In this document: one piece after another, positions 1-10,296 of the stretch | Numbering within the stretch: the stretch's first letter is position 1 | Layout: each line of letters begins with the position of its first letter | Notes under the pieces: generated by a model | Seen by the model: the letters and a program-made list of their open reading frames with translations, nothing else | Database searches by the model: none | What the model was told of the DNA's origin: nothing | Translations under genes and position numbers: made by a program | Assembly (NCBI GenBank): GCA_000697475.1 | Contig: JNEU01001151.1 | Location: 216,310 to 280,309, forward strand | Direction: 5' to 3' | DNA length: 64,000 nt | From: Lichtheimia corymbifera B2541 | Lineage: Eukaryota > Mucoromycota > Mucoromycetes > Mucorales > Lichtheimiaceae

Positions 1-123
1 TGTGTATATAGTGGGGGTCATGTTACTTGGAGTCCTTGACCTGCATAAATAGGTTTTTCTCAATATTGATATTTTCAATCTTCCTTTTTTCCCACTGTAT
101 TTTTCCAACAAGCTACCAGCACC
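1..123 (+). promoter_or_regulatory. 5' flank of the GH15 gene
   Basis: Non-coding leader upstream of the first ATG. It is rich in pyrimidines (CTTCCTTTTTTCCCACTG just before the start) as is common for fungal 5' leaders. No convincing TATA box is visible in the part that lies in the window. Confidence 0.4.
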
Positions 124-2582
124 ATGTCTAATCCAGTAGGACAAGAGCCTATAGAAGATACACGTTGTGACCTGCGTACACGCGGATACCTGCCCATTGA
201 AAACTATGGCATCATTGGCAACTTGCGAACAGTTGCTTTGTGTGGCACCGATGGTAGTATGGATTTTTGCTGCTACCCAGAATTCGACAGCCCCAGCATC
301 TTTTGCCGGCTTTTGGACAAGGAAAAGGGTGGCCACTTTTCTATTGGACCTCATGATCACACGAGCAACAAGCAGCAGTATCTCCCCAAGAGCAATATTT
401 TGGTGACGCGTTTCATGTCTGAGGAAGGAGTATTGGAGATCACTGATTACATGCACATACCACGCAAGAATCAGCGTACGTTATCCAAGCCATTTTTGCC
501 ATGGATTGTACGTGTGGCTCGTGTGGTGCGAGGTGAGGTGTCGATGAACATGGAATGTTTTCCTGCATTCAACTATGCACGGGATACCCATACCACCAAT
601 TACATTCCAATGCCCGCTCAACCATCAGCAGCAACATTATCAGAGTATCCAGAAAACAACGTGCCACATTACGTGTGCAAGGATCGTGTCGAGTTCAAAT
701 CGAAGGATATGACAATGGATTTACGCTATGTTGTGAAGCATACGGATGGACACAAGCCTGATTTGAATATGCAAATCCATAAAAATGGTCGCGGTGTTTA
801 TGCCGACTTTACAATGATCGAGGATGAAGAAGTGACCTTTATTTTACGTCAAGTGCCTGACAAGAATGATATCCCTTCCATGGATCCAGCCCTCACACCG
901 AGTCTTACAAATGCCCTTTTCCGTCAAACATGGGGATATTGGCAAGAATGGATTGATCAAAGCACGTATACAGGTCGTTGGCGTGAAAACATCATTCGCA
1001 GCGCTCTCACTCTGAAATTGTTGACATATGAACCAGTAAGCTTCTCATTGCTATATCTACAATCCTTTTTATTCATGCAATATGTATTCTTCTAGACTGG
1101 TGCAGTCGTGGCAGCTCCCACATTTGGTATCCCAGAGTGTAGGTACATTAGCTTATGTAGTACGGTGGTAATCTAACTAGCCATTCGATAGCCATTGGTG
1201 GTGAACGCAATTGGGACTACCGCTATCTCTGGATCCGGGATTCGTCATTCACCATTTACGCATTCCTAAAGCTTGGGTTCACTGAAGAAGCTGCAAAGTA
1301 TATGAGCTTTGTCGAGGATCGTTGTAATGATTTGGTAAGCGCTTGATATGGAAGAAGAGGAGAAGGAGGTTACTAAAGAAGGCTAATACAATGTTACCAT
1401 TTGCAGAATCCAGATGGCTCTTTGAATATCATGTACGGTATTCGTGGCGAGAAAAAGCTGGATGAATTGGTCTTGGATCATTTGGAGGGATACCGTGAAT
1501 CAGCTCCTGTACGTATTGGCAATGGTGCCTATGACCATCTACAACTGGATATCTATGGTGAATTGCTTGACGGCATATACGTAAGTTGTTTATCGATCCT
1601 CATAATACAAGCATATCATTCACCTATAGCTTTGGTCAGTTGTTTAACAAATATGGCGCTCCCGTATCCTATACCATGTGGTGTGCTGTGAGGAAACTTG
1701 TGGACTACGTATGCAACAATTACAACACCCCCGATATGTCCATTTGGTATGCGTATGTCTAATGGGTTTATCAAGGCTTATCATTCATACATTGCATAAT
1801 AGGGAGGTGCGTGGCCGTAAGCAAAACTTTACATATTCACGGATCATGTGCTGGGTGGCTATCGATCGTGGATTGCGTTTGGCTGAAAAGCGCATGTTTC
1901 CTTGCCCTGACCGCGACCGTTGGCTGGCAACACGTGACACCATTTACGAAGAGATTCAGCACAAATGTTGGAATCCCACGCTCCAGATTTATACGCAAAG
2001 TATTGAAGCACAAGATGCAGTCGATGCAGCATGCTTGATTATGCCATTGGTATTCTTCATATCGCCAGTAGACCCACGTTTCATGTCAACTGTGGAACGC
2101 ATCCTGATGCCTCCTGAAAAAGGTAAAGCTGCCCTTGTAGCCATGGAAACGGTTGCTAACGTTTGGGATCACATTCATGTAGGCGGATTGACTGCCAACA
2201 ACTTGGTGTTCCGATACAACGTGTTGACGACGGACGATGGATTTGGTGGTGGATTGGAAGGAGCATTCAGCATGTGCACTTTTTGGCTTGTGGAAGCGTT
2301 GGCACGTGCAGGCCGTTATGACAAGAAATACATGACCAAGGCCATTCTGATGTTTGAAGAGATGCTGTCATATGCAAACCACTTGGGATTGTTTTCAGAA
2401 GAAGTAGCACGATCCGGTGAATTGCTTGGTAATGTGCCACAAGCTTTCAGTCACCTGGCATTTATCAGTGGTGAGTATCTAGTGGATGGTGGTTGGCGTG
2501 GTTAAAGTGAAACTAGTATTGATCCATGGCTGTTTTTCTCTTAGCTGCATTCAACTTGAACCGTGCGATCGGCCCGAAATAG
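124..2582 (+). CDS. glycoside hydrolase family 15 protein (glucoamylase/trehalase-like)
   Basis: Seven exons (124-1035, 1096-1138, 1192-1334, 1407-1580, 1640-1746, 1803-2470, 2545-2582) join without a stop to about 694 aa. The N-terminal third carries the GH15-type lead domain ([20 protein letters not shown]). The (alpha/alpha)6 catalytic barrel follows, with the hallmark [13 protein letters not shown] and the WEVRG / [12 protein letters not shown] segment, where the family places its first catalytic glutamate. There is no signal peptide, so the enzyme is probably cytosolic, as in the bacterial-type GH15 trehalase/glucoamylase branch rather than secreted starch-degrading glucoamylase. The expected activity is release of glucose from alpha-glucosides such as trehalose or maltodextrins; the exact substrate cannot be read from sequence. 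Introns are 48-74 nt, all GT-AG. The exon 5 acceptor was chosen at TGGTCAG because the earlier AG would cause a stop. The 694-aa length fits the family. Confidence 0.92.
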
Positions 2583-2707
2583 GCATTGAGTAAATAGCCA
2601 GCTCTCTTTCTTTTGCTACGTATAATCGCTCAATGATTCGCTTTCATTAAATATTCGTTCTTCATTCTTGTACCCATATCACATTTTTTTCTTCTTCCAT
2701 TGTCTCC

Positions 2708-3597
2708 ATGAAAACAGTCCGACTTCAACTCTTTGGTCGTAGATTCGACGACCAGTATACATTGGATCTTCAGGACTACGTAAGATCATCATCATGATAC
2801 GGAATACGCCTTTTGCGTTATGATCCTCATCATTTATATACGCCAATTCAGCTGTCGCTACAAGACTTTGCTTCTACCATGTGCTTATTCAATGAAGCTG
2901 TGAGACAGCATCCACCACCAGGGCATAAGCTAGTATGGGTGACTACGTTGCTCAGCGTGTGGGCTTTGCTGGGAGGCACGATCTACATTTGCTGGAATTA
3001 TCTACTGCTCAGGGACAACCCATACGTCTTACTTATTATCCCTGCCATTATACTTCTCAGCACAATTGCATGGATATGGCGATATCGATATTTGCAGCGC
3101 ACAGTAAGAAGATTGATACTTTTTCTTCCAACAATGAAGATGCCCCATTATCATTTGGTCTAAATAACGCGCCAAAACACAACTTTTACTGTAGTTTCAA
3201 TGCAGCCTTGTTGAATTATGCAGCCGGGTTAATGCAACTGAAAATATTCGCGGCATAAACTATCGGTTGACCAAGCACGGCAATGACGTTTTGCAACCAC
3301 AAGGAGAACGACAATACGGACTCTTTCGGCATTCATCCTATGTAAATATACAGTAGCTGCTAAAGAAGAGTGCATAGAAGCTGACCTAGATATTAGGCTT
3401 TGGTAATCGAATTTGATGACCGATATCGTGCATTGCAACATCTCCACCATCATCAGCCTGCTTCTACTGTGGTACCCATGTATTATACTCCTCCACCACC
3501 TAATGCAGCCCATCATTGTCAACACGAAGAAAAACGATTCAGTATGCATCATCCATACGATGGCAATTGTAGCAGTGTATATTATGAAAAGCAATAA
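2708..3597 (+). CDS. small membrane protein with two transmembrane helices, unknown function
   Basis: Four exons (2708-2779, 2852-3103, 3195-3341, 3397-3597) give a 223-aa frame; all joins keep phase. Two hydrophobic helices lie around residues 55-75 and 80-98 (VWVTTLLSVWALLGGTIYIC and PYVLLIIPAIILLSTIAWIW), followed by basic residues. The C-terminal half is soluble and continues through GINYRLTKHGNDV and YALVIEFDDRYRALQ, then ends in a His/Pro/Tyr-rich tail. A hairpin-like membrane anchor with both ends in the cytosol is plausible. I do not recognise a named family. The gene starts 126 bp after the GH15 stop on the same strand, so the gene is compactly placed but independent. The internal phase consistency of four exons is the main reason to believe it. 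Confidence 0.7.
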
Positions 3598-3792
3598 AGA
3601 AATTCTCAATTGGACTAAAAGTGTAATGACAAGATTACTCACATTCCATCATCAACCGGCTTCTCTCATCTCCCACTTTTTGGAATGCTAAAAGATAAAG
3701 AAGCCCCCATTGTTTCCTTCACTTTGACAGCCACCCTTCCAATCCTCGAAACATGTCCTTTGCAATTTCTTCAATGAAGCCTTATTTATTGT

Positions 3793-5506
3793 TCAAAGAC
3801 TATAAGCTGGAGGCTGATCATGACCATCGTAATCGGATGAAGCGTGCTGTGGTGAAGGATCGTCCTGGTGTGATGAATAAGCTGGCAACTGCACATTGCG
3901 ATGATTACTGCTATCACTGTGGTGAAGACCTCCAGATGATGATGATGACTCGGCAACTGCATCGACAACAGCAGAGGATGAACCGCCATCAGGTGAATAT
4001 ACCGGTAATGGGCCATTGCGATCCGTCTCCACTTCTGAAGTATCCACCTCGAGCACATCATCGACTGTGACACGTCCACTGGCTTCGGATGATAATGTCA
4101 TAATGGCTGCATTGGATCCCATACGTAAAACCGCCATTTCATGCTCCAAGCTTCGGTTCCTGAGTGCTCCATTCTCACGTAATACGGTCTCTAGAATGTT
4201 GATTTGTTGTTGTGTCCATTCAATGGTCTTTTGCTCATAATGATATCGTGACACTGAGAGCTGGATTTGCAGTTGACTAAATCTCGGGTTGATGCGTGTG
4301 CGTAAAAGCGTTTCAATCTCGTGCTTGAGTGCGCTGTAAGCTGTTAATGCAGATGTCACATCCATATCTAATCCATAAAGTCAATGTTTGCTTCCTTTTC
4401 GCAACAAATGAATATCCACGTTACCTTTGTTTGCTGCCAATGACGTTATATCTGATACATCCTTGCATGATTTGGAGGCTCTCAGCACGTGACTTTGGGC
4501 TTGCTGTACAAGATCATCAGCATCTATACGCCACATTTCATTTAGCCCCTAGACATCAACCATCCGTATACCCATTTACCTTTTGCTGTAAGTGCTGAAA
4601 CTTCGAGATCCATGGATTGTTGAAACGTATCATTGCTGCCGATACCACGGGTTACCATGGCTTGTCTGTCGAGGAATCTGGATGAGCCTGGTAATAACTT
4701 GATGGCCTTGTCGAGGCAATCCAAAGATGCATGTAGCTCTTTCTGGGCCATTTGATATCCTTGCATTTCGCTTTCAAACTTGACAAAATCAGCCTTTTAG
4801 TGTTTCATTCATTCACTTCTCTAATCCATTGGACTTACGTTTGGTATATTGTGTGCCAGCTGTGTCACTTCACGTTTGAGATTTTGTTCGCCAGCAAAGA
4901 GAGGATCATCAGAAATGGCAGGAACGACCTATTTGGAAGGAATTAAAATCATGGTATCTTGTAAACAAGCAAGCAAAAGCATACCTCGTCATACAATGAA
5001 TGTAACTCGTCGCATACAGCGTCCAGTTCATGCTTATTAATCAGCAGGTCTTGGAGCTAATCCCCACCCGTTCGAAACCCGTTTGTCAGAAAGAGAGAGG
5101 AATCTTGCTGCATTAAAAAAGCTCACCATGTCGTCCGCTACTACTATCTGCTCTTGGATATTCTGCAGTTCATGCTGTAAGCTCTCCATCGAAAAGGACG
5201 TGTCAGCCTCTGTTGTTTGAACTCTGTATTGAACATGAACCATGGTTATTATTGTTGCTTCTAATACACAAAGGGATTATATCATCAACGTACTTACAAA
5301 GACTTTTCGATCCTCTTTTGGAGTCGTTGTTGCTTTAGTTGTAATCCGTCATAGTACTTTGAATGAGAGGGGAAGGATTCTCGAACCCATTGGAGTCGTG
5401 TGATTTCTCGTAGCAGTCGTAGAAAGGAATCTTCATAGGATAAGGATGAAGTGGAAGAATCGGAAGGTTGGGATGGGTGCAGAATGGTGGATGACGGGTT
5501 GCTCAT
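3793..5506 (-). CDS. coiled-coil protein with C-terminal PY motifs
   Basis: Read on the minus strand from ATG at 5506, at least seven exons join in frame. The N-terminal Ser-rich leader is followed by long amphipathic helices (for example LQLKQQRLQKRIEKSL, MESLQHELQNIQEQIVVADD, VVPAISDDPLFAGEQNLKRE, ALTAYSALKHEIETLLRTR, WTQQQINILETVLRENGALR). This looks like a mostly helical, coiled-coil adaptor. The last 70 residues are acidic, Ser-rich and disordered and carry three spaced PY-type motifs, LPVYS, LPAYS and PPAYS, the last at the extreme C-terminus. PPxY/LPxY motifs are the known ligands of WW domains in NEDD4/Rsp5 ubiquitin ligases and arrestin-like adaptors, so a link to ubiquitin sorting is inferred. 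No catalytic domain is seen and no family is recognised. The gene is divergent from the small secreted protein gene at 5900. Confidence 0.72.
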
Positions 5507-5899
5507 TGCTTTGTGTGCAAGTAAAGCGAGGGAGGAGAAGGGAAGAACAATGCAACACCAAAAATGGGAGCACCAGCCGCATTGATTGACGAGTAGCCAG
5601 CTCACCCGCTATCGGATAATTTGACTGGCCCACTTGCGCATACATATGTGGTTTGACCACCCACCCATCCCTGATCACTAAAAACTAACCCCCAAATAAA
5701 AAGAGAGTATGAAAAGGAGTAACCATCAATGCAAATGACAGTCGCCACATTGTATTAAAAGGAGACAAATGATGACATGTGCTCACTATATTACGCGTAT
5801 AAAAGAACATTTCCTACTGCTGCATAGAAACCTCTGAAACAAAAAGTCTGCAGGGGAAACTTTCCAAGGAGAAAAATCTAATACCTTTGTTACTGCAAG
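5507..5899. promoter_or_regulatory. divergent promoter with TATA box at 5798-5805
   Basis: The 393-bp gap separates two genes that start in opposite directions (5506 minus and 5900 plus). A good TATA box, TATAAAAG, lies at 5798-5805, about 95 bp before the + strand ATG, and suits a strongly expressed small gene. No clear TATA box is seen for the minus-strand gene. Confidence 0.5.
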
Positions 5900-6139
5900 A
5901 TGCTCGTGCTTATTACTACCCTTTTACTACAAGTCGTGTCTATGTATATCGGTTATGCCCGAGGACAAGATGAGCAACAAGATATGCCTGTTGCAGCACC
6001 ACTTACACATGAACCAGCACCTACCAACTGGTGGGAACAAGCCTATCGTAATGCCAAACTTGGTTACCACGCGGACAAGGTTGTTCATGGCCAGATAGAT
6101 CACGTCAAAAGCGTTATTCCCAATGTGGAAAATGCGTAG
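5900..6139 (+). CDS. small secreted protein (79 aa), unknown function
   Basis: Intronless 79-codon frame. The N-terminus is a textbook signal peptide (MLVLITTLLLQVVSMYIGYA) followed by a likely cleavage site before RGQDEQQ. The mature part is about 55 aa, polar, without cysteines, and contains an amphipathic stretch NWWEQAYRNAKLGYHADKVV. The absence of cysteines argues against a typical disulfide-rich effector or antimicrobial peptide. A TATA box lies about 95 bp upstream and the start codon follows an A-rich leader, which supports expression. No family is recognised; a Mucorales-restricted secreted peptide is the likely class. Confidence 0.6.
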   Translation: MLVLITTLLLQVVSMYIGYARGQDEQQDMPVAAPLTHEPAPTNWWEQAYRNAKLGYHADKVVHGQIDHVKSVIPNVENA

Positions 6140-6315
6140 CGTGATAGTAAAAGATTTTAGGCTTACACAACAGGTTGATCATCATCATCTGCTTTTTCTT
6201 GGTTTCAAATCTTTTTAATACAATAACGAAATGATGGATATAATAATACACTGTGAGATGGAGAGAAAGGAAGGGAAAGTTGTTAACATGGAGGAAAGGG
6301 AAGGATCTTGAGAGC

Positions 6316-6823
6316 TTAGAAGGACCAAGTAATTGAAACACGGCCGTCGTCAAGGTTTGCTATGCGGGAGAACGCTTTGGGCGAGAGATCCAAATCACCT
6401 TTAGCGCAACCAGGACACGTATCGACCTGAAAAAGCAAACAACAGTAAGTAAACGGTATATGTAAATCATAGAAGTGCTTCAGAACTTACAATCTTGACG
6501 GTAACCGATCCTTTGGGACCTATTTTCCATGGTCAATACGCTACAGGTAACAAAATAATACTCTTTCTATACTAACCTTTGACTTTCACTTTCTTGCCGC
6601 AATTCTTATTGGAATTTGGGTTGCCACTTGATCCCATTTGAGGTGCGTTCAAGGCTGCAATCATATCTTTTTCTGTACTTTCGATACCGCATGATCCGAG
6701 TGCAGGAGTGTAGAACGTTGCTTCTCCTTTAAACTTTTTTCCTCGCTTCTCGATGGGTGCGGCCAGCGCACAAAGGCTCAAGACAAGGAGACAGAGAAAG
6801 ATTGGGATGAATTTTCGTGCCAT
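6316..6823 (-). CDS. secreted RlpA-like double-psi beta-barrel protein
   Basis: Three exons on the minus strand (6823-6577, 6519-6491, 6426-6316) give 128 aa. Residues 1-21 form a signal peptide ending ALAA, followed by a Kex2-type KR at 26-27. The mature protein is a lone double-psi beta-barrel (barwin/expansin/RlpA fold): GEATFYTPALGSCG at its start, NKNCGKKVKV in the middle, SVTVKIVDTCPGC, then LDLSPKAFSRIANLDDG and ITWSF at the C-terminus. The VDTCPGC and DLS segments are the usual conserved core of fungal RlpA-like secreted proteins. Such proteins bind cell-wall glycans or act as secreted protease/glycan ligands; no expansin carbohydrate-binding domain is present, so enzymatic activity is not claimed. 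The 29-nt middle exon is small but phase-consistent. Confidence 0.9.
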
Positions 6824-7017
6824 TTTCGAATAGAGTGTTGTGATATTGTTACTGATACAAGGATAGAACAGAGGAATGGAATGGGTTGGGAACGACCTGC
6901 GTTGAATGCAATGATTGAAAGAAAGGAAAGGGTGTGTGGGGGGGGGTGAATAAGTCTATTCGTTTGTCGAAAAGAAAAAGAAATGAAGCTAGAAGCAAGG
7001 CCTTTCAAGAAGCTCCT

Positions 7018-7030
7018 TTTATATAAATAA
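7018..7030 (-). promoter_or_regulatory. TATA box of the RlpA-like gene
   Basis: The + strand reads TTTTATATAAATAA, that is TTATTTATATAAAA on the minus strand, about 195 bp upstream of the minus-strand ATG at 6823. Position and sequence fit a core promoter with a long leader. Confidence 0.45.
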
Positions 7031-8040
7031 TTTTCGTTCTCCTCTTCCTACCCGCATGTCGTCTCCTTATACTTTAGGACGCTCCTATCATCTCCTCGGG
7101 ATACAGCGCCTCAAATATCCTTCGTCTCCTTTGAGAAGAATAATAAACCCGTTTCCCTTATAAGCTCTAGCGGGGTGGCTACCACCCTCCGGCTACCAGC
7201 GACATTTAGGTAAAGGGTCGCCTTTTGTGTAACATCAAGTCAAAGGCCAGCGTTCCTATTCTTTTGAAGAACGTGCACGCGTGGTTTTATGAAACCCCGC
7301 GCCACCGATGCATGGTGCACCCTTATCGCCTTTTCTGTTATTCTATTCGGAAAAGAAAATGGCATGATCACACAGGTTGAAGCTTAAAGGAGAAAGAACG
7401 CAAGTATAGCATGTCAATAACATCGCTCATTTGTTATACTTATTCTCGTATTTATTCGATAAGACGACACACGTAGAGTATATTGGTTATTCCGTTCTAT
7501 TCCATAACAGGCTTGTTCTTTGTGGTCGGATGCGCCAGATGTATTGCGATAAACCTAGCGAAACAAAGGTATACCAAAACGTTGGTTACCCTGGAAACGG
7601 ATTGTGGTGTATGCTCCTATGATGGAGCTCCCATTTTGATATGGGCAAAATTTATAAAGTAAAGCTTTTTTCCAATAGCTATATATATGAAATGAAGTAC
7701 AATTCGCTGTAATAAAATGATTCACATTAGTATCATTACGATATATCACGTTATGCCTTTGTGTTTTGCCTTTGTGTTTTGCCTTTGTATGTACGATACT
7801 CACCTGTCATATATACACGGAGATGTATTTAACCGGAAATGAGCGGCTATCTGTAAATCCTAAAATGGTAAACCATGCTTTGCTGGTCCATTTCTCTTCT
7901 ATCATCAATGCACCCGATGCCTTATATATGACTCGTAGTACCTCAAACGACATATAACGTTTGTGAATGCAACAATGTGTGTAAAGGAATGAAGTTTTTA
8001 TTCACGACAAACACTTGTAATTGATTTAATTTGCATAACC
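7031..8040. other. intergenic, no gene recognised
   Basis: About 1 kb between the RlpA-like gene promoter and the glutamate synthase remnant. Frames are short and lack exon joins. There is a short tandem run at 7753-7789 in which TGCCTTTGTGTTT is repeated nearly three times. Nothing else was recognised. Confidence 0.5.
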
Positions 8041-8044
8041 GATT

Positions 8045-9350
8045 CTGCAGTGGAGATTCAAAAAGCCAGTGGTTAAGAGCACCAAATCAGCAGGGAAGAA
8101 TCCTTCAGAGCCAGGAACATCCTTCATAACTCAAAGGCCATTTGCATCCTTGATCCATTTAACGTGAACCATATTGAGACCCTTGACATTGCCTTCAGCA
8201 TCTTGACACACTCCTTGGACATGACACAGTATTCTGATGATCCTTGCCAAAGTGAGCTTGGACTTTGTTGTGACCATGATCAATGCGTACACGAGCAACT
8301 TGGGGCATAGGTTATCGTTGGCACGAGCTTGGGGTGGTTGTGGAAGCAATCCAAAGTTGACAACCGACTTGTATCCAGCATGCACGACGGGTGAATTCAG
8401 GGAAGTTATGGTCATCATGCGACGATCCAAAGCATTCTGCCAATTTTCCTTGTACAAAAGTTGGTTCCATTTGGGAAGCACATTATCAACAGAACAAAAC
8501 GGTATCGGATACGGCTATACAACGAGCACCTTGTTCATGCAACTGCGATCTTCTGAGTCGGTAGTTGATTTCCTCCCAATCAGATCCAGGCTTCTTTGGC
8601 AATGCGATAGCCTTCATTGCAACACTTCCATTTCTGAACCTCGCCCCTGAAGCACGACGTTCTTCAATGATCTCTTCTTCCAAAATGCCGCCTTCAACGT
8701 CTTCAACTCGAGGTACAACAGGAACCCGTCTTGATTTGACCATCAGTTTGGACAATGACACGGCCACGCAAATCGTTGAGCACCAGCGTTTGATGTGTCT
8801 CGGCAAGACCCAATTCCCATGGCGAAGCAGCATGCTTGATACCAGTCCAACGAGAAGCACCAGTACCACCATCATGACCCGAAATGAGGATATGATCAGC
8901 CTTGGTCTTTGCAACACCGGAAGCGACAATGTCGACACCCACTTCAGAGACAAGCTTGACAGAGACACGAGCACGTGGATTGGAGCACTTCCAAGTCATA
9001 GTTGAGTTGATTCAAATCTTCAAGAGGGGAGGTACGACTGATGCCCTATTGCATAGAGAATGAATGATTAACATCCATTGTTGTAGATATACTTACAAGA
9101 GTAGTCTTTTGATTGCTTGCAATCTCTTCAGATACCTTCGGTACCAGCCAATTCAACACCTTCGCCAGGATTTGCGCCTTGAGCCATCTTGATTTGCAAT
9201 TCATCCGAATCAGACAACTAAAAGCTGGTGACACCAAAACGACCAGAGGCAACTTGCTTGATGGCAGAGCGCATCGTATCACCATTCTCCAAGGGATTGG
9301 ATCTCTCAGGCTTCTCACCATCTTCACCATGGGCATACTTCTTATGTCGC
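8045..9350 (-). pseudogene. decayed NADH-dependent glutamate synthase (GOGAT) copy
   Basis: Minus-strand fragments appear in GOGAT order but in shifting frames. First comes [19 protein letters not shown] with DELQIKMAQGA (about 9300-9150), broken by a TAG where a Tyr is expected. Next are [47 protein letters not shown] and QTDGQIKTG (about 8980-8730). A jump follows to the linker [18 protein letters not shown] and DWEEINYRL (about 8710-8520), then PKWNQLLYKENWQNALDR (about 8475), another jump, and finally VKGLNMVHVKWIKDANG plus FFPADLVLL (about 8190-8060). Large blocks between these are deleted, including the rest of the FMN domain and most of the small-subunit-like NAD(P)H domain. An intron with proper GTAAGT and CAATAG ends persists at about 9094-9047, so the copy arose by DNA duplication, not retroposition. 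It cannot make a working enzyme; an intact paralogue is expected elsewhere. Confidence 0.9.
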
Positions 9351-9790
9351 CTACAAAATGTTACCTTTCAAGTGGCAGGTGGATTTATCACTTCACCTCG
9401 GGTACTCCAAGGTGCTTGACCACTTTATCAGTTTAATCCCATCATGACAACAATTCCCACGCCCACTCATATATAAACAAGGCTGTTGTCACCAACCATC
9501 ACCCACCCTTTCTTTCTACTTGAAACATCAATGGCCTTTGGTAAGTCTCAAGGAGGATGGTCTTTATGTGATTCCCTAAGTGAGGGTACTCATGCATTCG
9601 TCTATGTAGCTCGCCTCAAGTGCTCATTGGTACCTGATGAGTTTTGGATGGTGTGTTCATCGATGGACTCTTTGCGGTAGGTACATATCCTATCATTTAT
9701 GGGCAAAAGGCGATCTCAGTCTAATGGTAAATTTAGGACTCCTTTGTAGGTGACATAAGTACATCCCTATGTGTATCGAGACTATGGCAC
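9348..9790 (+). repeat. duplicated promoter/5'-exon module, copy 1
   Basis: Aligns with 14955-15395 over its whole length. Shared stretches include GGCAGGTGGATTTATCA, TGCTTGACCACTTTATCAGT, CATATATAAACAAGG/CACATATAAACAAGG, GGCTGTTGTCACC, TTTCTTTCTACTTGAAACAT followed by an ATG, and GAAGTGCTCATTGG/CAAGTGCTCATTGG. Both copies hold a TATA box (here 9469-9477), an ATG (9531) and a splice donor right after it. The second exon-like segment encodes LKCSLVP..(x)..W..CS in both. In this copy the continuation hits stops, so the coding part appears broken. The left end coincides with the end of the glutamate synthase remnant. Confidence 0.8.
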
Positions 9791-10290
9791 GGTAAGTAGA
9801 ATGCGTTGCAAGAGGATTATCACTGACAAAAAACTATGTAGATCCTGTGTACTGCTACTGCTCGCTCTCTGGGAGTATTACTAGGAGCTATCGGAGTGAA
9901 GACGAAACCAGAATGCTTTCAATGCACTGTGGCCTTGTGTAACATGCCGCTCAGACGTTTGATTTCTCCCTGATCTTGTGTACGTGTATGGCCTATATCA
10001 AACCAAAGCCAACGAGGAAAAGGGATTGGATATGATAACCGACAAGTACAAGGATTGCCCTGCTGAATTGATCCCTGGGCCAGACTTCATCCGCCATACG
10101 GGCGTAAGTATTGGGTATATTACAATGTGTTATGTTGAAATTGGCTCATTGTGTTTTGATTATTTTGCAGAAATTGGCGTGGAGCTATGATTTGAAAAAG
10201 GCCGGAAAATGGGATACTATCACATCATTCGACGTAAGACGCTTTCAACTATCATTGTATAGTTAGGTGATGGTCACTTATCTTAGATAA
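9531..10290 (+). other. exon-like 5' segments upstream of the Myb/HNH gene, reading frame interrupted
   Basis: Short open segments with plausible splice sites lie between the duplicated promoter module and the Myb/HNH frame. One segment encodes EEKGLDMITDKYKDCPAELI (about 10011-10070) up to a GTAAGT donor at 10108. The next encodes KLAWSYDLKKAGKWDTITS (10171-10232) and again ends at a GTAAGA donor. The frame then runs to a stop near 10340 and does not join the downstream Myb frame with any acceptor I can see. Either a splice site was missed or a one- or two-base change has broken the gene here. Confidence 0.4.
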
Positions 10291-10296
10291 ACGATA

